DNA from: Polyangiaceae bacterium
GTDB taxonomy: Bacteria > Myxococcota_A > Polyangia > Polyangiales > Polyangiaceae
Length of the DNA stretch: 64,000 nucleotides
Direction of reading: 5' to 3'
Assembly (NCBI GenBank): GCA_041389725.1
Contig: JAWKRG010000011.1
Location: 249,001-313,000 of the forward strand
Shown in pieces: positions 17,360 through 25,892 of this stretch (positions are counted from its first letter, which is position 1; each line of letters begins with the position of its first letter). The translations under genes were made by a program, and so were the position numbers. A model generated the notes under the pieces. It saw only the letters and a list, made by a program, of their open reading frames with translations. It was not told the DNA's origin and searched no databases.

Positions 17360-17432
17360 TTGACTCGTGTTCAACGGCCTGCTCCCCCGAGGCCGGGCGC
17401 GCGGTCAGGGGTTCTTCACGCGCGAGTCCCCT

Positions 17433-17534
17433 TCGGAGAGTACTCTGCGGCGTCCCATCGGAGAGTAGTCGCCGGCGCCCCAGCCCGCAGCATATCCGAG
17501 TTGCCGACCACCCGCAGGCTGTCGGAGATACTAG
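17433..17534 (+). repeat. three copies of a TCGGAGAGTA-like motif before the lipoprotein gene
   Basis: TCGGAGAGTACT at 17433, TCGGAGAGTAGT at 17458 and TCGGAGATACTA at 17522. The first two are 25 bases apart and the third overlaps the -10-like hexamer of the next gene. They could be binding sites of a regulator; this is only suggested by the repetition. Confidence 0.3.
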
Positions 17535-17537
17535 ACT
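17532..17537 (+). promoter_or_regulatory. -10-like TAGACT, leaderless start at 17544
   Basis: TAGACT, GACGCC, then ATG 17544; six-base spacer, no Shine-Dalgarno. Confidence 0.5.
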
Positions 17538-17543
17538 GACGCC

Positions 17544-18068
17544 ATGCGTTGGCTCTGCGCCGTGCTGATCTTGATGAGCTGTCAGGCGAGGACCCAATCG
17601 CGCGAGCCGCCCCGCCCGACGAACAGTACGAGTGCGTCCACGCCGCTGACGCCCCCGGCGACGACTCCGGTGACGGGGGCGGTCCCGCCAGCTCCAGCGA
17701 CTCCCATGATGAGCGCCGCGCCATCGCCCCAGGCCTCGGCCAGTTCGGCAGCGCTGTCGGTCACCGAGCTGCGCGCGAAGTCCCCCGCGGCGGACAGCAC
17801 GCACCGCCTTCGGGGCTTCGTGGTCAAGCGCTACAGTTGTCCACCTTGTCCGCCGGGTGCGCTGTGCAAGCCCTGCATGGGGGACAACGTGGTCATTTCC
17901 GACGACCCGAAGCTCCACGACATCTACGACCTGGACGACCGCGATGTGATCGTGTTCACGAAGGAGCCAATGCGCTTCGAACTCGGCAAGCAGGTCACCG
18001 TCACGGTGCGAGTGCTGCCGCACCACACCAGCAATCGTGGGATGGCAGACCTGGAGCTGGTCCCGTGA
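17544..18068 (+). CDS. lipoprotein with a CPPCPPGALCKPC motif
   Basis: 174 residues. A short lipoprotein signal ends ILMSC. A Pro/Thr/Ser-rich linker of about 55 residues follows, then a small beta-rich domain (about 75-174) with the Cys cluster YSCPPCPPGALCKPCMGDN, which may bind metal or form disulphides. The domain reads like an OB-type barrel (LRGFVVKRYS...DVIVFTKEPMRF). No family assigned. Its stop overlaps the GTG of the membrane protein downstream, so the two are coupled. Confidence 0.7.
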   Translation: MRWLCAVLILMSCQARTQSREPPRPTNSTSASTPLTPPATTPVTGAVPPAPATPMMSAAPSPQASASSAALSVTELRAKSPAADSTHRLRGFVVKRYSCPPCPPGALCKPCMGDNVVISDDPKLHDIYDLDDRDVIVFTKEPMRFELGKQVTVTVRVLPHHTSNRGMADLELVP

Positions 18069-18754
18069 GTCTCGCCAGCTGCATGGCACGGTGGCCCGAA
18101 CGACCTCCAAAGTGGCTTGGGGTTGCGGGTCGACCGCTCGTACTTGCCGGGCGCGTGCGGAGCCAAGAGGATCGGCTTGTGGACTCGCATTTGCGCAAGT
18201 ACCTGGAGCAGCCACCGCCCCGTCCGCTGATGCAGGACGCGCGATTCGACGACCGGCGCGTGCGCTGGCTGTTTCCCTTGGGCGCCGCGTTCACCGGAGC
18301 GCTGGTCTTGGGCGGCATCGTGCGAGAGCGCCGTGAGTGGTTTGGGACATGCGCATCGATCTGGCTGGCCTTCATCGTGCTCGCCCATGCGCTGGGCCGA
18401 TGGCTCTCTGCGCGGGAGCAGTCACTGTTTCGCACCGGCACCTTCGGTGAAGCCACGGTGCTGGCGTCGGCGCTGAAAGTCGACGGCGAGGATTCTTCGC
18501 TCGAGGTCACTCTCGGCGTAGACACGAGCGAGCCCGGTGCACACACCGACGCTGCCGCGCCGGCGGCCGACTACCGCCGGCCCGCAAAGGGTGAAGAAAC
18601 ACACTATCGGATGTCACTGTCGGACCGCTGGTTGCGAGACGACGGCGAGAAGCGCTTCGCGGTGGGCGCGCGTTTTCCGATCCTGACTAGCGCCCACGGC
18701 CGTGCGGCCCGAGTCTTCATCGACGACGAAGTCCTGGACGCCGGCGTGATTTGA
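18065..18754 (+). CDS. membrane protein with two spans (DUF3592-like region)
   Basis: 229 residues from a GTG that overlaps the previous stop (GTGA). Two hydrophobic segments at about 65-85 and 92-112 (FPLGAAFTGALVLGGIV; GTCASIWLAFIVLAHALG). The following soluble part, RTGTFGEATVLASALKVDG...FAVGARFPILTS, recalls the extracytoplasmic loop of DUF3592 proteins. Function unknown. An open frame continues far upstream in the same register, but it overlaps the lipoprotein gene and lacks its signal peptide, so I reject the longer form. Confidence 0.65.
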   Translation: MSLASCMARWPERPPKWLGVAGRPLVLAGRVRSQEDRLVDSHLRKYLEQPPPRPLMQDARFDDRRVRWLFPLGAAFTGALVLGGIVRERREWFGTCASIWLAFIVLAHALGRWLSAREQSLFRTGTFGEATVLASALKVDGEDSSLEVTLGVDTSEPGAHTDAAAPAADYRRPAKGEETHYRMSLSDRWLRDDGEKRFAVGARFPILTSAHGRAARVFIDDEVLDAGVI

Positions 18755-18818
18755 GCGAGCGCTCGGGTATCGCGAAGCGCGTTCGAGCGTGACGCTTGTC
18801 GCCACTGCCATGTTCCCG

Positions 18819-19880
18819 TCATGGACGGGCGAGGCGAGCCCGCAGTTGTTCCATCGTGGCAGCGGATGCGATGCCGAGCAGCAATAGTCCGAGGATCCAC
18901 GCCAGACTTTGGGCGCCCGATTTGGGGTGCAGATCCAAGAGCTGCAGCGCCCCGAGGGCGCACAGATGCGCCGCGTAGATCACCAGGGCGTGCCGTCCCA
19001 CGAGGCGCAGCGGCAGCAGCGCGGGCGCTCCCATGAAGCGCGGCCACAGCGCGAGCGCGGTGCTGGCGACCAACGGCGCCAGGAGGATCACCGCGCCCCG
19101 CGTGCTGTGGTTCCAGAAGCTGACGTCGAGGGTGGGAGCGCTCGCGTAGCTTCCGGAAAGAAGCGCCGACACGAAGGTCTCGCCGCCCAGATCCTTGTAG
19201 TGCGACACGTGATTGGTGGTCCAGGGGCCGGGCGCGATGACGGCCAGACCCGAGCCGACGGCAATCCCCGCAGTCGAGAGCAGGCGACTGCGTAGCTGGC
19301 CACCCTGCCACACGCGCGCGGTCAGCGCGCCGAAACACGCGTGGGCCAAAAGCGGGATGTTGCCGCCGGGGCCGGCGTTGAGGCCCGAGACGCTCAGCTG
19401 AAATGCTTCGAGGAGGAAGCATGCGGCGAGGCTCAGCAACGCAACCGAAGCGAGGGCCGCGTCGGGCAACGGGCTGTTCAGACAAAGGGCGACCCCCACT
19501 ACGCCGATCGCGATGACCTGCAGAATCCCGCTGGAGAGCACGATGTCGGGCCAACCGATGCCGAACTGCATCACGTACAAGCCGATGCTGATGAGCACGA
19601 GCTCGACGGCACGCCGACTGACCCTACGCAGCAGCTTGGCGCCGTCTGGAAGTGAGCGAGTTGCCAAGACCACCGAGTAGCCGGCCATGTAAACGAAAAG
19701 AGACGTGATGTAGGGTTCGGCCCACATCAACCACTGCAGTCCGCGGTCGATGACCGTGGCGGTCGTCGTTGGGGACTGCAGTCGACGCACGTGCACGGCG
19801 AACATCAGCACCACCGCAAGGGCGCGCAGCACGTCCAGGCCAGGCTCGCTTCGCTCGCGATTCTTGGGGGTAGCTGCCAT
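18819..19880 (-). CDS. multispan acyltransferase, DUF1624/HGSNAT-like
   Basis: 353 residues. The N-terminus EPGLDVLRALAVVLMFAVHVRR matches the start of heparan-alpha-glucosaminide N-acetyltransferase/OpgC-type acyltransferases (D-x-L-R-x-L-A then H). About ten membrane helices follow. It probably moves acyl groups across the inner membrane to a sugar. ATG 19880 is chosen because the family motif begins there; the frame stays open to 20207 but would overlap the divergent hydrolase. The divergent neighbour is a secreted glycoside hydrolase, which suggests a shared polysaccharide theme (inference). Confidence 0.75.
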   Translation of the reverse strand: MAATPKNRERSEPGLDVLRALAVVLMFAVHVRRLQSPTTTATVIDRGLQWLMWAEPYITSLFVYMAGYSVVLATRSLPDGAKLLRRVSRRAVELVLISIGLYVMQFGIGWPDIVLSSGILQVIAIGVVGVALCLNSPLPDAALASVALLSLAACFLLEAFQLSVSGLNAGPGGNIPLLAHACFGALTARVWQGGQLRSRLLSTAGIAVGSGLAVIAPGPWTTNHVSHYKDLGGETFVSALLSGSYASAPTLDVSFWNHSTRGAVILLAPLVASTALALWPRFMGAPALLPLRLVGRHALVIYAAHLCALGALQLLDLHPKSGAQSLAWILGLLLLGIASAATMEQLRARLARP

Positions 19881-19947
19881 GGTGCTGCGAAAACCGCGTC
19901 GGCGTGCGGCTCGAGGGTGCGCCCATGTCTGGGGCGCCTCCGTGAGG

Positions 19948-19953
19948 TAGAAT
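19948..19953 (+). promoter_or_regulatory. -10-like TAGAAT before the glycoside hydrolase
   Basis: TAGAAT ends 12 bases before ATG 19966, predicting transcription from about 19960. The upstream GTG at 19957 would then be outside the message, favouring ATG 19966. Confidence 0.4.
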
Positions 19954-19965
19954 GTCGTGGCGCCG

Positions 19966-21534
19966 ATGTCGAACGCGAAATCGCTTCTCGGAATTGCGTG
20001 CTTCTTCGCTGCCACTGCATCGAGTTGTGGCGACTCATCCGGCGGTGCCGCCTCCAACGGTGGCAGTTCGGCGGGGGGAGCGGGCGCAGTGGTGGGGGAC
20101 GGAGGTTGGGCCGCATCCGTCGGAAGCGGCGGAGCCGATGCGGGACTGCCGCCTCTCGCCTGCGACGCAGGCTTCAGCTTCTCTGACGACCCCGCCGTCG
20201 TCGGCAAGAAGCTCAGCGTGAGCTACTCCGCCAGTGAGGGCTTCACCTACGTGGATCTGGAAGTGACGGGACCGGGCGCGCCAGCGGCGTCGTGGGTTGG
20301 AGTCACGGGCAAGGGACCCTTCACCTGGACTTGGGACGTGACTGGACATGGCGCTGGCGTCCTGGCTCTGACCTTCAAGAGGGACAAGCAGGGCAGCGCT
20401 GCTGGGACCGTCGTCGCCTCGTGCAGCATCTACGCGCTGGATCCTGGAAGCGGCACGGGTGGCGGCAGTGGCAGCGGCGGAAGTGTGGGGAGCGGTGGAA
20501 GTGGCACCGGCGGCACGACGAGCGGTGCGCCACCGAGCAATCGCTACGGCATGGGCTACGTGAGCGAAGGCAACGCTGCCGACCACGATCTGACGGCCAA
20601 GCTCGCGGGCCCAGGCGGGTGGGTCACAGTCATCTTCGCGGACATCAAACCTGGACGCACCCAGGCCGACGCGAGCTGGAAGCAGTCCATCACCGATGCC
20701 TACGCTCGGGATCTGATCCCCATCATTCGCATGGCTCCGCCCTGGGGCGACCGCAAAGTGCGCAACATGGGCGAGAGCCCCACGTCGTACAAAGCGCTGG
20801 CGCAGGTCTACAAGAACGTCATTGCGGATCTGCCCAAACGCGCGAATTGGCCGCTGTACGTGCAGATCCACAACGAACCGAACCTTTGCTACGAGTGGGC
20901 GTGCGACTCGGGCAGTCTGAGCGCGCAGCAAATGGCAGGCGAGTATGCGGCGTTGATGCGCGACGCGGCGGACGCCCTCCACTCCCTGGGGGATCCGCGC
21001 GTGCGAGTGCTCAACGGCGCGCTGGCACCGGGCGGGGTGAACAGTTGCGACTGCGCGACCCAGAACGGCTCGCCAGGTACGTTGGCGACGACGTTTCTCG
21101 GCTACATGGCGAGCGCCGTCCCGGGAGTCTTCGACAAGATCGACGCGTTCGCTTCGCACTCCTACCCGGCCAAGGGTGAAGGCTGGGGGTTCTTCTGCCC
21201 CTATGGCGAGGCGGCGCCCGGTCTCACCTACTTCGAGAAGGAGCTGCAAGCGATCGGCAAGCCCGCGATGAAGGTCTTGATCACCGAAACGGGGTGGACC
21301 GTTCAGCACGAGGGCTACAGTTGGTCACGGCAGCAGGTCGCGGACTACACGCTCTCCGCGCTGAAAGGAGTCTGGCTCACCCATCCCAACATTCTCGGAT
21401 TCACGCCGTTCATTCTGCGTGACGCAGCTTGGGACAAGTTCGCGTGGGTGCAGACCAGCGGCACGCCCTACCCAGTCTACGACCAGGTGCGCGCCCATCG
21501 CTGCGCGAGCGCCGGCGCCAAGAACTGCAACTAG
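19966..21534 (+). CDS. lipoprotein glycoside hydrolase, clan GH-A TIM barrel
   Basis: 522 residues. Lipoprotein signal ending FAATASSC, then a Gly/Ser spacer, a beta-sandwich of about 100 residues, a second Gly/Ser spacer and a TIM barrel from about residue 190. The acid/base Glu304 lies in VQIHNEPNLCYEW, and the likely nucleophile Glu441 in VLITETGWTV. NEP and TETG at strands 4 and 7 are the clan GH-A signature. Substrate unclear; GH39-like or GH5-like beta-glycan hydrolases are the nearest type. Probably displayed on the cell surface. GTG 19957 is an alternative start. Confidence 0.8.
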   Translation: MSNAKSLLGIACFFAATASSCGDSSGGAASNGGSSAGGAGAVVGDGGWAASVGSGGADAGLPPLACDAGFSFSDDPAVVGKKLSVSYSASEGFTYVDLEVTGPGAPAASWVGVTGKGPFTWTWDVTGHGAGVLALTFKRDKQGSAAGTVVASCSIYALDPGSGTGGGSGSGGSVGSGGSGTGGTTSGAPPSNRYGMGYVSEGNAADHDLTAKLAGPGGWVTVIFADIKPGRTQADASWKQSITDAYARDLIPIIRMAPPWGDRKVRNMGESPTSYKALAQVYKNVIADLPKRANWPLYVQIHNEPNLCYEWACDSGSLSAQQMAGEYAALMRDAADALHSLGDPRVRVLNGALAPGGVNSCDCATQNGSPGTLATTFLGYMASAVPGVFDKIDAFASHSYPAKGEGWGFFCPYGEAAPGLTYFEKELQAIGKPAMKVLITETGWTVQHEGYSWSRQQVADYTLSALKGVWLTHPNILGFTPFILRDAAWDKFAWVQTSGTPYPVYDQVRAHRCASAGAKNCN

Positions 21535-21573
21535 CGGCACCAGATCTCGGGGCGCTCACAGGTTCAGCCAAGG

Positions 21574-21840
21574 TCAGGGCTGAGGTGCACCCGGCGGCGG
21601 CGCGGGCGACGGAATGGTGTCGCGCATGTCGTCGCTGTCCGGGGGAAGCTCTTCAGGAACTTCGCCAGCGGGTGGGCGCAGCGTCTCCGGTTCAGGCGGC
21701 TCTGAATCGGGCCAGGTCTCGAGCGGCTCTTCACGCTTCCACGCCGGCGCTTCCGACGGCAGGACGGTGTCTCGCTCTTCCGACGGTGTTTGCCGATCGC
21801 GTGCGCGATGCTCAGCTGTCGACTCGTGACTCCCGGTCAT
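21574..21840 (-). CDS. small acidic proline-rich protein, hypothetical
   Basis: 88 residues, dominated by Pro, Glu, Asp and Ser (EEPLETWPDSEPPEPETL), probably disordered. No signal peptide or family. A GGCGGGAAG stretch before ATG 21840 could serve as ribosome site. It lies about 80 bases downstream of the DUF6941-like gene on the same strand. It may be a real small gene or a chance frame. Confidence 0.35.
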   Translation of the reverse strand: MTGSHESTAEHRARDRQTPSEERDTVLPSEAPAWKREEPLETWPDSEPPEPETLRPPAGEVPEELPPDSDDMRDTIPSPAPPPGAPQP

Positions 21841-21922
21841 GCTTCCCGCCTCGCCTGGGCCCACCCCGACTTCGGCCTGCGGAGTGTGTCAAAGGCCGGA
21901 GCGGAGTGCAACGCACAGCGTT

Positions 21923-22357
21923 TCAATGGACGAGGGGAGGTGACTCGCTTGCTTCCACCACGAGCAGCGGCCATGCAGCGGGGTCACGGACCCAACCCGC
22001 TCCGTCCTCGTAGCGCACGTCCACGCGTACGTCATAGCTGCCAAGGATTGGCGGAACCGGAAGACCGTAGGTCCTGATGCGATATCGAGGGGTTATGGGT
22101 CGATGTTTGAAGGCATCGGTATAAGTTTCCAGGCCGGTGGTACCGACGAGCGCCACTCGGGCCTCGAATTCCTTTCCTACTTCTTCTCCCGAAACCAGGA
22201 AGTAGGCGTGGACCTCCAGGGGAATGGCGCCCCCAGGTGGTGGCGGGGCGCCGGGCGGCACATTGATCTGCTCCACGAGGTTGAACAGGGTCACGTTGTT
22301 GGACTGTTGGTCCAAGGACGAGCCAGAACAGAGCGTGAGCAAGTAGCAGCGCGGCAT
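21923..22357 (-). CDS. DUF6941-like protein
   Basis: 144 residues from ATG 22357. The opening PRCYLLTLCSGSSLDQQSNN and TLFNLVEQINVPPGAPPP, then beta strands (LEVHAYFLVSGEEVG; YDVRVDVRYEDG), resemble DUF6941, a small beta-sandwich family of unknown role. No signal peptide. The open frame extends upstream into the cytochrome b gene, but the family match starts at MPRCY. Only 46 bases separate it from the upstream membrane gene, so co-transcription is likely. Confidence 0.6.
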   Translation of the reverse strand: MPRCYLLTLCSGSSLDQQSNNVTLFNLVEQINVPPGAPPPPGGAIPLEVHAYFLVSGEEVGKEFEARVALVGTTGLETYTDAFKHRPITPRYRIRTYGLPVPPILGSYDVRVDVRYEDGAGWVRDPAAWPLLVVEASESPPLVH

Positions 22358-22403
22358 GGGCGTTGGAGCACCGAACTTTTTCGGCTCGGCAAGGGACTGG
22401 CGT

Positions 22404-23051
22404 CTAGCGCGATCCGCCTGGGGGAGCGAGCCAGAAGTGGGTGCCGGTCGCGAGCAACGTGATCGCGTCGAATCCCATTGCGAAAACGCTCGCCGCGAGC
22501 ACCCACGCGCCAATGCGAAGGAGGCGAGCCAGGGGGTGCCTTCGGAGTAGGCCTTCCGCTTGGAAGAAGTGCATCAACCCATGCCCCACGTGGAGTGAAG
22601 TCGCGGCAATGCCCACCATGTAGAAGCCCGCCCAGGCGGGGACACCGAACAGCACCGTGCTCGACAAGGTCGACATCAACTCCAAGGGAACCAGGTCACG
22701 CCGGAGTTCGCCTCTCAGCACCGGGACTCTCGTCTGCCATGCATGCACGGCAACGAAAACGCAACTTGCCCATGCGGCGACCCGGGCGAGGACCGAGGCG
22801 CTTCGCGCCGTCGCGCCTGTGCGGGCGAACCAAGCGCCGCAACCTAGGTGAAACAGAAGTGGCAGCCACACCAGTCCCAGTTCGAAAGCGGCGGAGTACG
22901 ACCCTGGGGCAGCCACTCGCGACTGGAGGGCGTCGACCAAGTGCAGCGTGACGAACGCAAGCAGCGGCACCACGCCGGAAAGCTCGAAGGCACGTCGCAA
23001 TGTCGAGCGACGATGCGCGATACTTGACGTGCCCTCCAACGCGCGTGACAT
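22404..23051 (-). CDS. orphan succinate dehydrogenase/fumarate reductase-type cytochrome b
   Basis: 215 residues with five hydrophobic helices. Histidines occur in or beside successive helices: FVTLHLVDAL, LLFHLGCGAW, CVFVAVHAWQ and ATSLHVGHGLMHFF. This matches the di-haem b layout of SdhC/FrdC of the Wolinella type, where four His ligate two haems and electrons pass between quinone and the flavoprotein. No sdhA or sdhB lies nearby, so it is an orphan subunit or a derivative with another partner. ATG 23051 is chosen because the longer frame overlaps the divergent lipoprotein gene. Confidence 0.6.
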   Translation of the reverse strand: MSRALEGTSSIAHRRSTLRRAFELSGVVPLLAFVTLHLVDALQSRVAAPGSYSAAFELGLVWLPLLFHLGCGAWFARTGATARSASVLARVAAWASCVFVAVHAWQTRVPVLRGELRRDLVPLELMSTLSSTVLFGVPAWAGFYMVGIAATSLHVGHGLMHFFQAEGLLRRHPLARLLRIGAWVLAASVFAMGFDAITLLATGTHFWLAPPGGSR

Positions 23052-23140
23052 GCTTGCCGGGCATGATTGATCACATTTGGCCAGGGCGCCTGGAGATCTC
23101 GGCAGTCGGGTGCCGTCTCGGCCCTTGCCGGCGTCTGGGC

Positions 23141-24907
23141 GTGCGTCGGTTGTCGATGCTCGTACTCGCACTGGCGAATGTGGGATGCGGCGGAGGCAGC
23201 AGCGACGCCAACCAGCCCCAGGCTGCGCTCGCCACCACGCTGCAAGCGCAGCGCGAGTTTCGCGCGATCCAGGAGCGATGGCTGGACGAGGGTGAAGGCA
23301 AGCGCGGCCAGCTCGCTCCGGACCTGCGTCAATTCCTGCGGCAGTACCCCCAGGAACCCAAGAGCCGTCTGGCGCGCGCGTACCTGGCTTGGCTCATGGT
23401 GGAGCAAGGCCAGCTGGGCGAAGCGCGCGGCCTGGTGGCCGAAGTGCGCCGCGGTCGAGGAGGCCGGGCGATGGACCTCGCGGTCGTGATCGACGCTGCC
23501 ATCTGGGTGCGCCAGGGCGACCCTGAGCGAGCGTTGCGTTTGCTGGAGCCACTGGTCGACAAACTGGTGGACGCCGAAGAGCGATTGTTGCTCGGAGAGC
23601 AGCGCGTGCGCGCCGCCATCTCCGCGCGTCGCTACGAACACGCCGTCGAGTACATCGTTGGTTGGCTGGCCTCTGCCCTTCCCGAAGACCGCGAGCGTGT
23701 GCAGCTGCAAGCGTCGAGTTGGCTCGCACGCATCGAGTCGTCGGCCTTGGAGCGTGCACTAGCCTCCCTGCGACGGCAAACCGGGGAGTTCGGGGAGTCG
23801 CCCCGCGCGCCAATCCGAGAGTGGGTCGAGCGCGCGATCGTGGAGCGATTGGTGCGCGAGGCGCTCGCCCACGATGATGTCCGGCTGGCGCGGCGTTTGA
23901 TGGACTCCGGGGCGCGCTTCGTGCGGCGCGGCGCGAGCGCGGCAGAGCTTTCGCGCTTGGCTGCCCGTGGCGAGGTCAGACCGCGGGTGTTGGGGCGCCA
24001 AGTTGGTCTCGTGCTCTCCACCGGCAAGGCCGAGTCCGCTCGTCGCTCCGCCGAGATCGCTCTGGGCATGACCCGGGCTCTGGGCCTGCCGGTAGCTGCC
24101 GAGGATCCCGAAGCCGTGCGTCTGGTCACCGCCGACGACGCGGGGGGCGACGGCGAACTGAGTTCCGCGCTCTCACGGCTGGCAGGTGAGGGCGCGACGG
24201 TCCTGGTGGCAGGCAGCGACGGCGCGTCGGCCGCGGCGGCGTCGCGCTATGCGGAGCACGCGAGTATTCCCGTGATCGTGCTGTCGGGTCTCGAGCCGAG
24301 CGAGCGCGACTTCACCTTCGTATTGGGCGTCGGCCTCCGACAGCAGCGTGAGGCGTTGCTTCAAGCCGTGAAGGGGACGCCCTCCGCGGTGGTAGGTCCC
24401 ACGGGTGTTGCCTGCGACCGCGACGCGAAGCAGGCGGGGCAATCGCGCTTTCCCGTTCAGGAATGGAAACGGGACGGGATTGGTGCACTGCTGCTGCTGG
24501 GGGATTCACGATGTGCTCGCGATGTCGTCAAAGAATCCCGGGCTGCTGGTTTCTCTCCCAGCTTCGGCTTCGCGCTGGAGTCGGCAACGATGTTTCATGA
24601 GCGCAATGTGCCGACGCGCCGGATGGCGCTTGCTGCTGGCGTGTATCCCGCGCCACCGAAGGAAGGGGCTCTGGGAGCTGGACCCAGTTGGTTCGCGTCC
24701 TTGGGTCATGATGCGGCCGTGTTGGCGGCTCGGGCCGTTGCAAATCAACCCTTGGAGCGCGTGGACGATCGCGACGCCGTGCGGCAGCTTCATCGCGTGG
24801 CCAAGGAGCGACTCGCCCGTGCCGAAGCAGAGCTGTGGACCAGCGCATCTGCGGGTTTCGCCGGGGGGCGCGAGCTGCCAAGGACGCTGACGGTGAGACA
24901 GCCATGA
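23141..24907 (+). CDS. lipoprotein with periplasmic-binding fold, LppC/penicillin-binding-activator-like
   Basis: 588 residues from GTG 23141, where a lipoprotein signal starts (RRLSMLVLALANVGC). ATG 23063 in the same frame would give an unusually long, charged N-region. Residues 30-280 are helical, TPR-like. The second half, VGLVLSTGKAESARRSAEIALG...GEGATVLVAGSDG...IPVIVLSGL, is a type I periplasmic-binding-protein fold. This TPR plus PBP-I order is that of LppC/LpoA-like proteins, which activate penicillin-binding proteins from the outer membrane. The role in wall synthesis is inferred from family. Confidence 0.75.
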   Translation: MRRLSMLVLALANVGCGGGSSDANQPQAALATTLQAQREFRAIQERWLDEGEGKRGQLAPDLRQFLRQYPQEPKSRLARAYLAWLMVEQGQLGEARGLVAEVRRGRGGRAMDLAVVIDAAIWVRQGDPERALRLLEPLVDKLVDAEERLLLGEQRVRAAISARRYEHAVEYIVGWLASALPEDRERVQLQASSWLARIESSALERALASLRRQTGEFGESPRAPIREWVERAIVERLVREALAHDDVRLARRLMDSGARFVRRGASAAELSRLAARGEVRPRVLGRQVGLVLSTGKAESARRSAEIALGMTRALGLPVAAEDPEAVRLVTADDAGGDGELSSALSRLAGEGATVLVAGSDGASAAAASRYAEHASIPVIVLSGLEPSERDFTFVLGVGLRQQREALLQAVKGTPSAVVGPTGVACDRDAKQAGQSRFPVQEWKRDGIGALLLLGDSRCARDVVKESRAAGFSPSFGFALESATMFHERNVPTRRMALAAGVYPAPPKEGALGAGPSWFASLGHDAAVLAARAVANQPLERVDDRDAVRQLHRVAKERLARAEAELWTSASAGFAGGRELPRTLTVRQP

Positions 24908-24968
24908 ACGAGGCTCACTCCACTGCGGGCAACGCAGCGAGCGCCACTTTGCGGCCGGCGAGGGCGCT

Positions 24969-25442
24969 GTGAAGGTCATCGCGCTGCCTACGCGGCGTGC
25001 CAATACGACGCTGGCGCGTCAGCTGGCGCCGCTCTTGGCGGGCGGCGATCTTTTGGTCCTGAGTGGCGAGCTGGGCGCGGGAAAGACGTTCTTCACGCGT
25101 GCCCTTTGCCGTGGCCTGGGGCTGCCCGAGCGTGTGCGCGTCACGAGTCCAACCTTCTCCCTGGTGCACGAACACGCGACCAACCCGCCCGTGGCCCACG
25201 CAGACCTCTATCGCCTGGAGGACGCGCGAGACGTGCGCGAGCTCGGTCTCTTGGAGCGCCGTGATGAAGGGTGGCTCATCGTGGTGGAGTGGGGAGAGGC
25301 GTGGATCGAACTACTCGGTGGGGATGCGCTGGTTCTGCAGTTCACGACGTCCCCGACGCCGCGCCACGTCACCCTGCGAGGCACTGGAGCACGAGGAAGC
25401 GAGCTGGTCGCGGCCCTCGCGCGAAGCGCCTTGCGAGCATGA
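24969..25442 (+). CDS. tsaE: tRNA t6A37 biosynthesis ATPase TsaE
   Basis: 157 residues, normal length. Walker A LSGELGAGKT at 31-40, then RVTSPTFSLVHEH, HADLYRLED and VVEWGE, all diagnostic of TsaE/YjeE. With TsaB and TsaD it drives threonylcarbamoyl transfer to A37 of ANN-reading tRNAs in the cytoplasm. GTG start. It follows the LppC-like gene by about 60 bases, and no other t6A genes are in the window. Confidence 0.93.
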   Translation: MKVIALPTRRANTTLARQLAPLLAGGDLLVLSGELGAGKTFFTRALCRGLGLPERVRVTSPTFSLVHEHATNPPVAHADLYRLEDARDVRELGLLERRDEGWLIVVEWGEAWIELLGGDALVLQFTTSPTPRHVTLRGTGARGSELVAALARSALRA

Positions 25443-25463
25443 CACGGCAAGTCGGGCCGCGGC

Positions 25464-25844
25464 TCAGGGAGTGCACGTGGGGCCCGAGCCCCCGCCGACT
25501 TGCGCGCCTCCGGCTGTTTCATAGCTGTACGAATAGCTGCAGTTGACCGGGGCGGTGCTGTCGCTGCAGTCCAGAACGACACTCGTCTCGAAGCCGGAGC
25601 CCGCGGCAGGCACCTTCAAGCTCTGCTTCTTGCTGCCACAGCTGAGCGAGGCGCTCACTGGGCAGTCGCCGCTCGGTGAGCCGCTCGTCACCGGGAGCGT
25701 CAAGGTGACGCTGCTCCCCGATTGCACCTGATCCGGTGTGAAAGTGGCCGAGTCGATGTCCACGTCGGGACAGGACTTTTCGTCGTCACTACCGCAAGCA
25801 ACGACCAAAGGAGCAGCGAAGACCAGCAGCCACGCAGTGTTCAT
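25464..25844 (-). CDS. small lipoprotein of unknown function
   Basis: 126 residues. Lipoprotein signal ending FAAPLVVAC, then GSDDEKSCPD and a beta-rich domain with five further Cys (GDCPVSASLSCGS; VVLDCSD; PVNCSYSYSYE; PTCTP), suggesting an Ig-like disulphide-bonded fold. No family assigned. It ends close to the convergent tsaE gene. Confidence 0.7.
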   Translation of the reverse strand: MNTAWLLVFAAPLVVACGSDDEKSCPDVDIDSATFTPDQVQSGSSVTLTLPVTSGSPSGDCPVSASLSCGSKKQSLKVPAAGSGFETSVVLDCSDSTAPVNCSYSYSYETAGGAQVGGGSGPTCTP

Positions 25845-25892
25845 GGCCAGAGTGTCGATCTTCGCCTACGTGTCGTCAAACGGGTCGTCGGG

